Positions 18,594 to 27,293 of a stretch of 64,000 nucleotides of DNA are shown here, piece by piece. The stretch covers positions 1 through 64,000 of the forward strand of contig JAVVPF010000016.1 in assembly GCA_036655895.1 (NCBI GenBank), given 5' to 3'. The number at the start of each line of letters is the position of its first letter. Position 1 is the stretch's first letter. Under the pieces are notes generated by a model. The model was given only the letters and a program-made list of their open reading frames with translations. It was not told where the DNA came from and searched no databases. The position numbers and the translations under genes are program-made. This DNA is from Cloacibacillus sp. Lineage in GTDB: Bacteria; Synergistota; Synergistia; Synergistales; Synergistaceae.

Positions 18594-18658
18594 TATTCCA
18601 AGCGAAATTATACACAACCGCATTTATGTGCATTATAACAAAAACTTACAGAAAACAC

Positions 18659-18687
18659 TTGATAGGGTGAGATTTATAGTAAAATAT
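18659..18687 (+). promoter_or_regulatory. Possible promoter of the DCCP-type operon
   Basis: TTGATA (5/6) lies 17 bp upstream of AAATAT, with the alternative -10 TAAAAT two bases earlier. The leader to the first gene would be about 195 nt, which is long. Confidence 0.4.
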
Positions 18688-18889
18688 AACAAACGAAAGG
18701 CGGTGACGCGCTGTGCATCCAAATACGATAGAAAATACATGATGCGGCTTTAGTGCAGGGACTGCATTAAACTGCGAACATATCGACTTTGTGATAGGGA
18801 GAGCGCGGGCTGCTTAACAAAAACCTTTCCTCCTCCCTTATTGCTTTGATTCTTAATACCACACAAAAGGCTAGGGGAGATTTTTTCAA

Positions 18890-20044
18890 ATGTACAATGA
18901 TATAGACAAGAATTTAAATGAAATGCGCGACGCAATTCACAACGCGCCTCTTGAAGTAAAGGCGCTAAAAGAAGCGGGAGTTCCTATCATAGGAACATAC
19001 TGTACCTTCACTCCATGGGAATTAATAAACGCAGCCGGGGGCGTCTCCGTCTCACTTTGCAGCACAAGCGACAAGCCGATAGCCGCTGCGGAAAAGCACC
19101 TCCCGCGCAATTTATGCCCGCTCATAAAGGCAAGCTACGGCTTCGCGCTCACAGACAGCTGCCCATATTTTCATTTCTGCGATATGGTCGTCGGAGAAAC
19201 TACCTGCGACGGCAAGAAAAAAATGTATGAATTACTGGCAAACCTCCGCGAGACGCATGTGATGCAGCTGCCGCAGTGCAAAGATCACCCGTTGAGTTTT
19301 GAACTATGGCGCCATGAGATAACAGCCCTTAAGAAACATCTTGAAATGCGCTTCGGCACGGAGATAACCGACGAAAAGCTGGCGAGATCTATCGCGCTGC
19401 GCAATTCCATACATGCCACGGCTATGCGCGTCTACGACTTAGCGACACTTCCTGAACCAATTGTCACAGGAAAAGAAATCATGCTGATCTCAGACTACCT
19501 GAAATTTTCATTTAATTACGAAACAAGCATCGCTAAGGTCAACGAACTTGTTGACAAACTGCTTGCCAACTATATAGATGGACAGCGGCGACAGGATATG
19601 GCGGCGCACCGAATACTGATAACCGGATGTCCGATGGGTAAATCTCTTGAGAAAATTGTAGACGCCATTGAATCTCCAGAATGTGGGGCCATTGTTGTAG
19701 GGTTTGAAAACTGCGGCAATCTGAAATGTTCGCACTTTCCAGTCCGCACCGACATTTCCCCCATCGACGCGATTACTGAAAAATATCTCTCGATCCCATG
19801 CTCCGTCATGTCGCCTAACTACGGCCGCAAAGAACTACTAAAGCACTACATCGACAAATACAGGGCGAACGGCGTCATTGACGTCATTTTGCAGGCCTGT
19901 CACACCTACAATGTCGAATCACACTCAATAAGACAGCTCTTAGCGGAGGAAGGCGTGCCCTATCTGGCGGTCGAAACCGATTATTCTCAAAGCGATACAG
20001 GTCAGCTTTCTACAAGATTCGGCGCCTTTTCGGAGATGCTCTAA
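18890..20044 (+). CDS. Double-cubane cluster protein / 2-hydroxyacyl-CoA dehydratase subunit-like (YjiM type)
   Basis: The 384-residue protein belongs to the HgdB/FldC/BcrB superfamily, whose members bind iron-sulfur clusters and reduce substrates with electrons energised by ATP. Seven cysteines cluster in the first third (38, 57, 76, 91, 97, 106, 130) in motifs such as GTYCTFTPWEL and DSCPYFHFC, and more lie at 247, 265, 275, 280, 304 and 337. Classical dehydratases need two different subunits. Here a single subunit is paired with an activator, which fits the double-cubane proteins (DCCP; E. coli YjiM is about the same length). The start has GGGGAG 10 nt upstream. It overlaps its activator gene by 1 nt. 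The physiological substrate is unknown. Confidence 0.85.
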   Translation: MYNDIDKNLNEMRDAIHNAPLEVKALKEAGVPIIGTYCTFTPWELINAAGGVSVSLCSTSDKPIAAAEKHLPRNLCPLIKASYGFALTDSCPYFHFCDMVVGETTCDGKKKMYELLANLRETHVMQLPQCKDHPLSFELWRHEITALKKHLEMRFGTEITDEKLARSIALRNSIHATAMRVYDLATLPEPIVTGKEIMLISDYLKFSFNYETSIAKVNELVDKLLANYIDGQRRQDMAAHRILITGCPMGKSLEKIVDAIESPECGAIVVGFENCGNLKCSHFPVRTDISPIDAITEKYLSIPCSVMSPNYGRKELLKHYIDKYRANGVIDVILQACHTYNVESHSIRQLLAEEGVPYLAVETDYSQSDTGQLSTRFGAFSEML

Positions 20045-20802
20045 TGGCCTGCATCGGTATAGACATAGGTTCGACCGCGACAAAGGGAGTTTTATGGAAT
20101 GGTCGGAGCTTTTCCTTTTATATTACGCCGACCGGTTGGACGCCCAATGAAAGCGCGAAAAAGGCCGTGGCGAAAATCCAAAAACGCGGGCGCATCATGC
20201 AAAACGACGGCCTTTTTATCACCGCGACGGGCTACGGCAGAAACGTTTTTCAAGCGGATAAACGCGTAACTGAGATAACTTGCCATGCGGCAGGCGCGCA
20301 TTACCTCCTGCCGGAGGCAACGACAGTGCTTGATATAGGCGGGCAGGACTCAAAAGTGATCTCTCTGGGACCAGACGGCAAAGTAACCGATTTTCTGATG
20401 AATGACAAATGCGCTGCCGGCACGGGCCGCTTTCTGCAAAATATGGCTGTGCATCTTGGATACACCCTTTCGGACTTCTGTTGTATCACGGAAAGCGCTG
20501 CGGCGCACCCCATAAACAATATGTGCGCCGTCTTTGCTGAATCTGAAGTCATAGGGCTTATATCGCAGGGCGTCTCAAAGGAGGCCATCTGCCTGGGGCT
20601 GCTTGACTCAGTAGCTCAGCGCGCCGTCAACCTGCTTTCAAGACTTTCAGAACACGGAGACATTTGCTTCTCTGGAGGTTGCGCGCAAAACGAGCTGCTC
20701 AGAAAGCTCATTGAGAAAAAGACTAAACGAAGAGTGGTAACACCAGACCGGGCGCAGTTCGTTGGGGCTATTGGAGCGGCGCTCATTGGAGCCGGGCTCT
20801 AA
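20044..20802 (+). CDS. ATP-dependent reductase/activator of the DCCP (BadF/HgdC/YjiL family)
   Basis: This 252-residue ASKHA-fold ATPase injects low-potential electrons into its partner while hydrolysing ATP. It has the phosphate-1 loop GIDIGSTATKG (5-15), the DIGGQDSK motif (97-104) and two cysteines, C123 (NDKCAAGTGRF) and C161 (NNMCAVFAESE). Homodimers use these to hold one bridging [4Fe-4S] cluster. The TAATG overlap with the upstream gene indicates translational coupling and a dedicated partnership. A bidirectional terminator lies 76 nt downstream. Confidence 0.92.
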   Translation: MACIGIDIGSTATKGVLWNGRSFSFYITPTGWTPNESAKKAVAKIQKRGRIMQNDGLFITATGYGRNVFQADKRVTEITCHAAGAHYLLPEATTVLDIGGQDSKVISLGPDGKVTDFLMNDKCAAGTGRFLQNMAVHLGYTLSDFCCITESAAAHPINNMCAVFAESEVIGLISQGVSKEAICLGLLDSVAQRAVNLLSRLSEHGDICFSGGCAQNELLRKLIEKKTKRRVVTPDRAQFVGAIGAALIGAGL

Positions 20803-20877
20803 GATGGTCGCCTCTATGGCGAGCGCGCCGTCTTTTAGCAAAAACCAATTACAGCCCGCATAGTACGCCCACATCAA

Positions 20878-20930
20878 ACGAGGCAACTCCGCTATTGTTC
20901 CTTGAGCGGAGCTGCCTCGTATTTATTATC
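20878..20930. terminator. Bidirectional terminator between convergent operons
   Basis: A 16-bp stem with one mismatch (ACGAGGCAACTCCGCT with AGCGGAGCTGCCTCGT) encloses an 11-nt loop. On the plus strand it is followed by ATTTATTATCTT. It can end the activator gene and also mogA from the other side. Confidence 0.75.
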
Positions 20931-21010
20931 TTATCTCTTATTATTCCTTTGCCACACACAACCCACCGCCACTTCGCCTAGAAGCATCAAAGCGACGATA
21001 GTTTATTGCG

Positions 21011-21826
21011 TTATTTTCCGGCGTTTCCGCATTCGCGGGAGCTTCCGATGAGCGTTTCCACCGCGTGCCGCAGGCCGCCAGTTATCGCGCCGAAGCACTG
21101 CCCCGCTCCGCGTCTGCTGCCGGGGAAGGCTATGACAAGAGAGGCGCCCAGCGTGACCGCTACCGAACGCGTCAGGAACGAACGCGGCGTGAACCTCAGC
21201 GTCTCCATGCGCATCATCTCTCCAAAGCCGGGGACTGTCTTCTCCGCTATTGAAAGGAGCGCCTCGGGCGTGTTGTCGCGCGGCGAAAGGCCAGTTCCGC
21301 CTGTGGTCAGGATGAGGTTTATACCGGAGGCCGCCCATTCTTTTACCGTTTCGCATATCGCGTCTTTGTCGTCGGGCACTATTTTTCTCGCCTCTGTTAC
21401 GCAGCCCTGCGAAAGCGCAAGCGCTTCAAGCTCAGGGCCAGCCGTGTCTATGCGTTCGCCGCGGCTGCCTTTGTCGCTCACAGTAAGCACGGCGCATCTT
21501 ATTGGACGCCATATCTCAACGGATTCAGAGACGCCGAGAAAGCCCGCCGTGCAGACGGAAAAGCGCCGCGTCTCTTCGTGCCACAAAAGCAGCGTGCCGG
21601 CGTCGCCAACAGAAAGAAAATCTCCATCGTGAAGTTTAGCCTCCGGCGAAAGGACTATCGTCATCGAACCCTCGTACAGCTCCCCGTCAAGCGGTTCGCC
21701 TGCTACTGCCGCGCAGACCGGCGTTGCCACCTCGTTGATGCAGGTGCTGCCCTCTTTGTTTGTATGAACGTAGCAAAGCGTGTGGTCGCCAATGAGCGAC
21801 GGCGCCCATAATCTCAATATCCTCAT
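21011..21826 (-). CDS. MogA/MoaB-type molybdopterin adenylyltransferase with extra N-terminal domain
   Basis: Residues 109-265 form a MogA/MoaB domain, which adenylylates molybdopterin before metal insertion. Motifs are CAVLTVSDKGSRGERID (from 111) and LTTGGTGLSPRDNTPEA (from 173). Residues 1-105 are an additional domain I do not recognise, and ordinary MogA is only about 165-195 residues long. The gene starts with ATG at 21826 and overlaps moaC by 4 nt (ATGA). It is the last gene of the Moco run; the hairpin at 20878-20930 lies about 80 nt beyond the stop. Confidence 0.88.
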   Translation of the reverse strand: MRILRLWAPSLIGDHTLCYVHTNKEGSTCINEVATPVCAAVAGEPLDGELYEGSMTIVLSPEAKLHDGDFLSVGDAGTLLLWHEETRRFSVCTAGFLGVSESVEIWRPIRCAVLTVSDKGSRGERIDTAGPELEALALSQGCVTEARKIVPDDKDAICETVKEWAASGINLILTTGGTGLSPRDNTPEALLSIAEKTVPGFGEMMRMETLRFTPRSFLTRSVAVTLGASLVIAFPGSRRGAGQCFGAITGGLRHAVETLIGSSRECGNAGK

Positions 21827-22314
21827 TTATTATATCCTCCCTCGGCGTTCCATTCTCCGCTTTTTCCGCCAGTCTTGCGCAGCAGGCGTATGTCGCGGAT
21901 CACCATGCCTTTGTCTATTCCCTTGCACATATCGTAGAAGGTGAGCGCGGCCACGGAGACGCCGGTAAGCGCCTCCATCTCGACGCCGGTCACCTCGGAG
22001 GCAGTCGCCTCGCAGGTTATTTTCAGCGCGCGTTTTTCGCAGTCCAGCTCACATCTCACCTTTATGTTGTCAAGCCTTATCGTGTGGCAGAGCGGAATAA
22101 GCTCCGGCGTCCTTTTGGCTCCCATGATGCCGCCAAGCTCCGCTATGGAAAACGGATCGCCCTTTTTTACCGAGCCCTGCGAGACGGTGTCATAGATCGC
22201 GTCAGGCAGGTCGAGCCACCCTTCGGCCCATGCTGTGCGTTTCGTGACGGACTTGCCGCTTACGTCCACCAGCGTGGGACGGCCCTCCGCGTCAAAATGC
22301 GTGTATTCGCCCAA
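21823..22314 (-). CDS. moaC: Cyclic pyranopterin monophosphate synthase MoaC
   Basis: MoaC completes cyclic pyranopterin monophosphate formation after MoaA. The 163-residue protein has the motifs GIMGAKRTPELIPLCH and YDMCKGIDKGM, which carry the conserved lysines and histidine of the active site. It starts with TTG at 22314 behind AGGGGG and lies 4 nt after moaA. It overlaps the mogA-like gene by 4 nt. Length and motif order match the family. Confidence 0.96.
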   Translation of the reverse strand: MGEYTHFDAEGRPTLVDVSGKSVTKRTAWAEGWLDLPDAIYDTVSQGSVKKGDPFSIAELGGIMGAKRTPELIPLCHTIRLDNIKVRCELDCEKRALKITCEATASEVTGVEMEALTGVSVAALTFYDMCKGIDKGMVIRDIRLLRKTGGKSGEWNAEGGYNK

Positions 22315-22318
22315 TCTT

Positions 22319-23314
22319 TTAACCCCCTATTCCGGACATGTGCAGATTGCCCGTGTTTATGTCGTTCCAGCAGCGCGGCTTTTCGCGCACGCTTTCCAGT
22401 ATCTTTTCCATGAGCGCCGCGCCGTCGCGCCTTATTATCAGCTCTTTCAGCTCCGTCTCTTTCGGGTTGAAGAGGCAGGTGCGGAGCTTGCCCTCGGCGG
22501 AGACGCGAAGCCGGTTGCAGCTTTGGCAGAAATGGTTTGAGACGGCTGTGATGATGCCGATGGTGTCTCCCGTCTTTTCGTTGAAATAATACTGCGCGGG
22601 GCCGTCTTCGCATGAGCTGTTGGTATTTTTGACCCATGAGGCGCCGTCCGGCAGCATCGAAAGTATCTCTTCGCCGCTTATGAAGGACTCTTTGTTCCAT
22701 ACTTCTTCCTCAAGCGGCATAAATTCGATGAGCCGCAGCAGCAGCCCCTCGCGGCGCGCAAAGAGGAGCAGGTCGGTTATCTCATGGTCGTTGAAGCCCC
22801 TTATGAGGACTGTGTTGAGCTTCATATTGTTTATGCCGGCGCTTTTTGCGGCCCTGATGCCGTCCAGCACCTCGTCAATCGTCCCGATGCGCGTCACGTT
22901 TTTAAATTTATCGGCGTCCAGCGTGTCGAGGCTGATATTTATTGAATGGAGCGAGGCCTCCGCGAGTTCGGGGGCGTATCTGCGAAGCAGCGACGCGTTT
23001 GTGGTTATCGCGGTCTTTATATTTGGATACGCCTCTTTAAGCTCTTTAAGAAAGGGGACCATTCCCTTTCTCACCAGCGGCTCTCCGCCGGTGAAGCGAA
23101 ATTTGCCGACGCCGAGCTTCGTAAAGATGCCGCAGAGAAACATGATGTCCTCGTAGCGCAGAATGTCGGAATGGCTGAGGCAGGTGACGCCCTCTTCCGG
23201 CATACAGTAGGTGCATCTGAAATTACACCTGTCCGTCACCGATATCCGAACGTAATTGAGGCGCCTGCCGAAATCGTCTTTTAGCTCCCTCTTTGCTTCC
23301 GTTAGTTGGGCCAT
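22319..23314 (-). CDS. moaA: GTP 3',8-cyclase MoaA (radical SAM)
   Basis: MoaA rearranges GTP to 3',8-cyclo-GTP, the first Moco step. The 331-residue protein has the radical SAM cluster motif C30-x3-C34-x2-C37 (TDRCNFRCTYC). A second set of cysteines for the substrate-binding [4Fe-4S] cluster lies in HFCQSCNRLR and LRTCLF. It ends in Gly-Gly (SGIGG), which is needed for activity in characterised MoaA. It overlaps the upstream moeA fusion by 13 nt and is followed by moaC. Confidence 0.97.
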   Translation of the reverse strand: MAQLTEAKRELKDDFGRRLNYVRISVTDRCNFRCTYCMPEEGVTCLSHSDILRYEDIMFLCGIFTKLGVGKFRFTGGEPLVRKGMVPFLKELKEAYPNIKTAITTNASLLRRYAPELAEASLHSINISLDTLDADKFKNVTRIGTIDEVLDGIRAAKSAGINNMKLNTVLIRGFNDHEITDLLLFARREGLLLRLIEFMPLEEEVWNKESFISGEEILSMLPDGASWVKNTNSSCEDGPAQYYFNEKTGDTIGIITAVSNHFCQSCNRLRVSAEGKLRTCLFNPKETELKELIIRRDGAALMEKILESVREKPRCWNDINTGNLHMSGIGG

Positions 23315-25224
23315 CTGTATCCACCCATTTCGTCAACTTTTTTGCGCCACTCTTCGTCGTTCAGCGCCTCAAGCAGCGCCGCGATGCCGGGGTGGCCGAT
23401 GAATGCCTCTGGAATGACAAGCTCGTACGGCTCCTCGGCAAGAGGGATGAAGTCAAGGCCAAGCGCGTCGGCCGCGGACTTTATGCCAAGCGTCGCGTCC
23501 GCAAGGCCGGTGTATACGCGGTTTGCCGCCTCCATGTGCGTGGTGCATATCTGCGAGTAGCCCTTTATCGCCTCCGGCGCGGTTTTGTTTTCGCGCAGAA
23601 GGTGGTCAAAAAGCACCCGCGTGCCCGCCCCCGGCTGTCTGTTTGAAAAAACTATATCCTTTGTGCATAGGTCTTTGAAATTTTCTATTTGCTTCGGGTT
23701 CCCGCGCTGGACGATGATGCCCTGAGTTCTGTAGAAGACGAGCACGCGGCGCCACTTTTGCCCCTTTGAAAAACGCTCGATGAAGGAATCGTTGTAGAGG
23801 CCGCTCTCTTCGTCAAGAAGATGGGCCGCCGCCACGTGGCATTCTCCGCGCGAGAGCGCGGCCAGGCCGCCCATGCTGCCCACAGCGCGCGAAGCAAGAT
23901 CCGCTCCGCGCCTGCGTATAGGCGTCACAAGAAGCTGTATAGCCGGGTCGTCCGAGCCTTGAAAGAGCGCGCGGCGTTCTATATCCGGCCTGCGCGTCAT
24001 CCAGAGTTCTACGTCCGTCCCCTTTTCGCATTCAAGGGCGGAGGCAGGAAGCATCGCGATGCCGTCCGCCTCCGCGAGCGCCCATAGCACGCTCGCGCCC
24101 GATGTCAGCGCCCATGAGTAGAGCGTGCCGCCGACAAGGGCCGTCTTCATACGCAGCCATTCTTCAATGCCCTGCCCCGAAGAATGCTGCACAAGCAGCT
24201 TCGTATGCCATATATCTTTTGTTCCGAGCGCTTTTTTTATCTGAGAGACAAGCGCCTCCCGTTCTCCAGAAAACTGCAAAAGCAGCGGATATACGAGCGA
24301 CCACAGCGCGACCGTGGTGGACATCGGAAAGCCGGGCAGACATATAACGGGCTTGCCCTCTATCTCCGCCGCCATCGCCGGACGTCCCGGCTTCATGCGC
24401 ACGCCTCTGAAAAGAACGCGCCCAAGTTCCGAAAAGACCTCTATCGTGTGGTCGCGCTTGCCCTTTGCAGAGCCTGCGCCCACCATTACGAGGTCATAGT
24501 ACTCCGCGCCCTTTTTGACGTATTCTTTTAATATCTGGGGATTGTCGGGCAGTATCGGTGCAACGTCCACCTCAAAGCCCCACTCTTTGAACGAGGCCGA
24601 GACAAAAAGTGAGTTGCTCTCCGCCACCGTGCCGGACTTCTGATGTTCTTTTGCAAGCCATTCCTCGCGGGATATTATCTCATCCCCCGTAGGGATGAAG
24701 AGTGAACGTATCCTTCTTTTTACAGGAACGGCGTCGATGCCGGAGCAGAGAAAAAGAGACACGAGCGCCGGAGTTACGACGTCGCCCTCGCGCGCTATTA
24801 TCTGACCGGCCATCACATCCTCTCCAAGAGGCCGCACGTTTGCGGAGGGCGTCAGTGGCTTATAAATGACCAGCGTATCATCTTCAAGCGATGAGTCCTC
24901 CACCATAAGCACAGAATCGGCCCAGTCCGGCAGCGCAGCTCCAGTGTTCATCCACTGGTATTGTCCACTCGCTGCGCGCGTGGGAGTAGCGGCGGACGCG
25001 CCCGCTGTAGCGGCCGACGCAAGCGCGTATCCGTCTACCGCGGAGGCCGCGTAATGCGGAACGTTGCGCCCCGCCGTTATATCGCGCGTAAGCACATGTC
25101 CGAGAGCCGCCGTTATCTCCGTCATGCGCTCCGGGTCGAATGCGCCCTTTGCGAATGTCGAAGAAAGTATCTTCCACGCTTCATCTAAAGTTATATGTTC
25201 AGGAAAGTTCACTGCCACAGCCAT
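23302..25224 (-). CDS. MoeA-type molybdopterin molybdotransferase fused to a periplasmic-binding-protein-like domain
   Basis: The 640-residue protein has a MoeA core of about 400 residues. The linker contains AVDGYA, the MoCF domain contains IPTGDEI and VMVGAGSAKGKRD, and LPGFPMST follows. MoeA inserts molybdate or tungstate into adenylylated molybdopterin. From about 415 to 640 a COG1910-type PBP-like (LysR-substrate-like) domain follows, including SNRQPGAGTRVLFDHLL and GLADATLGIKSAADALGL. In this family the PBP-like domain may bind the oxyanion or sense it. The gene overlaps the upstream moeA by 16 nt and moaA by 13 nt. In the family motif GGSSVG this copy reads GAGSAK. Confidence 0.9.
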   Translation of the reverse strand: MAVAVNFPEHITLDEAWKILSSTFAKGAFDPERMTEITAALGHVLTRDITAGRNVPHYAASAVDGYALASAATAGASAATPTRAASGQYQWMNTGAALPDWADSVLMVEDSSLEDDTLVIYKPLTPSANVRPLGEDVMAGQIIAREGDVVTPALVSLFLCSGIDAVPVKRRIRSLFIPTGDEIISREEWLAKEHQKSGTVAESNSLFVSASFKEWGFEVDVAPILPDNPQILKEYVKKGAEYYDLVMVGAGSAKGKRDHTIEVFSELGRVLFRGVRMKPGRPAMAAEIEGKPVICLPGFPMSTTVALWSLVYPLLLQFSGEREALVSQIKKALGTKDIWHTKLLVQHSSGQGIEEWLRMKTALVGGTLYSWALTSGASVLWALAEADGIAMLPASALECEKGTDVELWMTRRPDIERRALFQGSDDPAIQLLVTPIRRRGADLASRAVGSMGGLAALSRGECHVAAAHLLDEESGLYNDSFIERFSKGQKWRRVLVFYRTQGIIVQRGNPKQIENFKDLCTKDIVFSNRQPGAGTRVLFDHLLRENKTAPEAIKGYSQICTTHMEAANRVYTGLADATLGIKSAADALGLDFIPLAEEPYELVIPEAFIGHPGIAALLEALNDEEWRKKVDEMGGYRWPN

Positions 25225-26447
25225 ACCTCCGTATCTTCTCCCGCCCTTTTCGTTTCGGCGTCCTCAGCTATACGGATAAGGCCGTCCGCCTTGGAAAGCA
25301 CCGATATATACCCTGATTTCGCGGAAAGCGGGCGCGCTTTGCCGTCCGGGGTGAGGGCGCAGGGGATGAACTCCTCCGGGCCAGTTCTTGCCGCAACGTC
25401 GCAGGCAAGCGGAAGCCGCGTGCGCACGCCGCAGAAAAATGGTTCTTCGCACGCCATTCGCGCAATCAGTGGAAGCAGAAAGACAAAGGCCGCCGTAAGG
25501 CACGAAAGCGGATGTCCGGGCAGGCTTACCGCGATTTTGCGCGCGCAGGCGTCTGCTGCGGCAAGCGTAGGCTTGCCCGGCACGATGTTGAGGCCCCGTA
25601 CAAGCAGCCCTGGGGCGGGCATCGCCTCCAGGAGCTGCGAACAGCGGTCGCGCATCCCGACGGAGGAACCGCCGCTAAGTATAAGAATGTCGCACGAGGC
25701 AAGCTCTTTGTGAAAACGCGCCTCAAACTCCGCGCCGTCGTCGCTCACTATTCCGCGGTAATCCGCGTGAAAGCCGTAGGAGGCAAGCAGCGCCTTAAGG
25801 TTCCAGCCGTTGACGTCGCGTATGGAGCCGGGCGGTACCTCTTTTGTCTCCGACGGCACTATTTCGTCGCCAGTAGATAGAATAGAAATTTTGGGAGCCA
25901 TCACGGAAAGTTCTGTGAGGCCCGCGGTGGCGAGCAGCCCTATAGTCTTGAAATCTACGAGGCTGCCTTTCTCAAGCAGCCTCTGCCCCGCCTTTATCTC
26001 CTCGCCCTTATGGATGACGTTTTCTCCGGCCTGAACGCCGCGGCGCACCTCTATCCAGCCTCCGGTGCAGTCCGTGTCTTCAAGCATGACTACTGCGTCC
26101 GCGCCCTCTGGCAGCAGGCCGCCGGTAGGAATGGAGGCGGCCTCCGATGCTGAAACGGCAAAATCAGGCACGACGCCCATGCGGACCTCGCCGCGTTTAT
26201 TCAGAAAAAGGGGCGTGCCTTGCGTAGCGCCGTTCGCGTCCGCATGGCGCACCGCGTAACCGTCCCTCAGGCTTCTGCTGTAGGGCGGGTAGTCCTCCGC
26301 GCTCGTCACCTCTGCTGCGCAGCGCCTGCCTATCGCGTCGCCAAGCGGCAGGACCGTCTGCCTCACGTTCCACGGAAAAGAGAGCGCAAGCGAAATTTCA
26401 TCCAGCGCCTCTTTTCTTGAGATGACTTTTTTTACAAATCCGGCCAT
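25209..26447 (-). CDS. moeA: Molybdopterin molybdenumtransferase MoeA
   Basis: This is a standalone 412-residue MoeA with the full set of motifs: SLRDGYAV, the IPTGG of the beta domain, ILSTGDEIV and LSGGSSVGMRD in the MoCF domain, and VSLPGHPLSC. It is the second MoeA in tandem. In some prokaryotes paired MoeA proteins are thought to separate molybdenum and tungsten loading, but the metal cannot be read from sequence. It follows the SPOR gene by 35 nt and overlaps the MoeA-PBP gene. Confidence 0.94.
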   Translation of the reverse strand: MAGFVKKVISRKEALDEISLALSFPWNVRQTVLPLGDAIGRRCAAEVTSAEDYPPYSRSLRDGYAVRHADANGATQGTPLFLNKRGEVRMGVVPDFAVSASEAASIPTGGLLPEGADAVVMLEDTDCTGGWIEVRRGVQAGENVIHKGEEIKAGQRLLEKGSLVDFKTIGLLATAGLTELSVMAPKISILSTGDEIVPSETKEVPPGSIRDVNGWNLKALLASYGFHADYRGIVSDDGAEFEARFHKELASCDILILSGGSSVGMRDRCSQLLEAMPAPGLLVRGLNIVPGKPTLAAADACARKIAVSLPGHPLSCLTAAFVFLLPLIARMACEEPFFCGVRTRLPLACDVAARTGPEEFIPCALTPDGKARPLSAKSGYISVLSKADGLIRIAEDAETKRAGEDTEVWLWQ

Positions 26448-26482
26448 TGTTTCAACGACCTTTCGTTTTTAATTCTTAAAAT

Positions 26483-27250
26483 TTAACGTTTCACCGCAAT
26501 GATGTATACGGGAAAACCCGCGGCGGAGAGCCTTGCCGCAGTGACGGCCGCCTCGGTTTTATCCTCCGCGCCCTTCACCCTCACTTTGTAAAACGGCTTG
26601 CCGTCGCGCACGTCCTGAACCACATAGGCGGCAAAACCGCCCTCTTTGGCCTGTTTTATCGTAAGTTCCGCGCCGGCCTTTTCGGCAAATCCGCCTATCT
26701 GTACGTCCCAGCGCTCTTGTAACTTTGCCGGTTCTTTTATTTGGACGGTATTTTTTGCCGTTGTGCGCGGAATTTTCTGCTGTACGCTTTCTTTTTGCGC
26801 CGTTTCTTTTTTAACGGCACTCTTGCTCTCTTCTTTTTTTACGCGCAAAACCTTGACCTCTGTTTTAACGCCGGCGTTTGCTGCGGGCTTTGGCGTCTCT
26901 TTTTGCACTCTGTCCTCTTTTTTATCTTTTTTATCATTGTTCTGGGATTTTTGGATGGGCTTTTCCACCGTCGTTGTTGCCGCGGTTCTTTTTTTGGGGG
27001 TGACGACTGCGGCGTCAGCCTCGTCGATATCCTCGGCGGGGTGCTCGAAGGAGTGCTGCGGCGCAGGCGCTTCTGCCGTAGTTGCCTCGTTTGTGACGTT
27101 CATTGCGATTTCGGAAGGGGCGAAGAAAAACAACTTGACGCTCAGGTACAGCAGCGCAAGCGCCATAATGGCCGCAAGGGGCAGAATCATCCGTCCAAAG
27201 GCCGTTATAGGCTTTCTTTCTTTATAGGTTCGTGTCCTGCGGGTAACCAA
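26483..27250 (-). CDS. SPOR-domain membrane protein
   Basis: The 255-residue protein has a basic N-terminus, a single membrane helix (about 22-43), a Lys/Glu/Thr-rich periplasmic linker (45-178) and a C-terminal SPOR domain (about 180-255, starting WDVQIGGFAEKAGAE). SPOR domains bind denuded glycan strands at division sites. The position downstream of ftsZ and a radical SAM gene fits a septal role. The start is probably TTG at 27250 behind AGGAAG. The partner and exact function are unknown. Confidence 0.85.
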   Translation of the reverse strand: MVTRRTRTYKERKPITAFGRMILPLAAIMALALLYLSVKLFFFAPSEIAMNVTNEATTAEAPAPQHSFEHPAEDIDEADAAVVTPKKRTAATTTVEKPIQKSQNNDKKDKKEDRVQKETPKPAANAGVKTEVKVLRVKKEESKSAVKKETAQKESVQQKIPRTTAKNTVQIKEPAKLQERWDVQIGGFAEKAGAELTIKQAKEGGFAAYVVQDVRDGKPFYKVRVKGAEDKTEAAVTAARLSAAGFPVYIIAVKR

Positions 27251-27293
27251 AAGGGGCCACTTCCTTTCGTCCTGTTTTTAAATCATTCGTCCT

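Larger units (their letters stand above)
18514..18889. other. Divergent intergenic region with promoters on both strands
   Basis: This gap of about 375 bp separates rapZ (-) from the double-cubane-type gene (+). Candidate promoters face each way (18565-18593 on -, 18659-18687 on +). The stretch from 18690 to 18880 carries no recognisable riboswitch or terminator. A 9-codon frame there, from GTG at 18713, is too short to call. Confidence 0.5.

Noticed and set aside
18713-18742. Nine-codon frame from GTG as a leader peptide
   Set aside because: Too short and not followed by an attenuator structure.
18890-20802. Complete 2-hydroxyglutaryl-CoA dehydratase operon
   Set aside because: Only one dehydratase-type subunit is present beside the activator, so a two-subunit enzyme cannot be claimed.
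20647-20886. Minus-strand frame of 79 codons overlapping the activator gene
   Set aside because: It overlaps the conserved C-terminus of the activator and has no motif or site.
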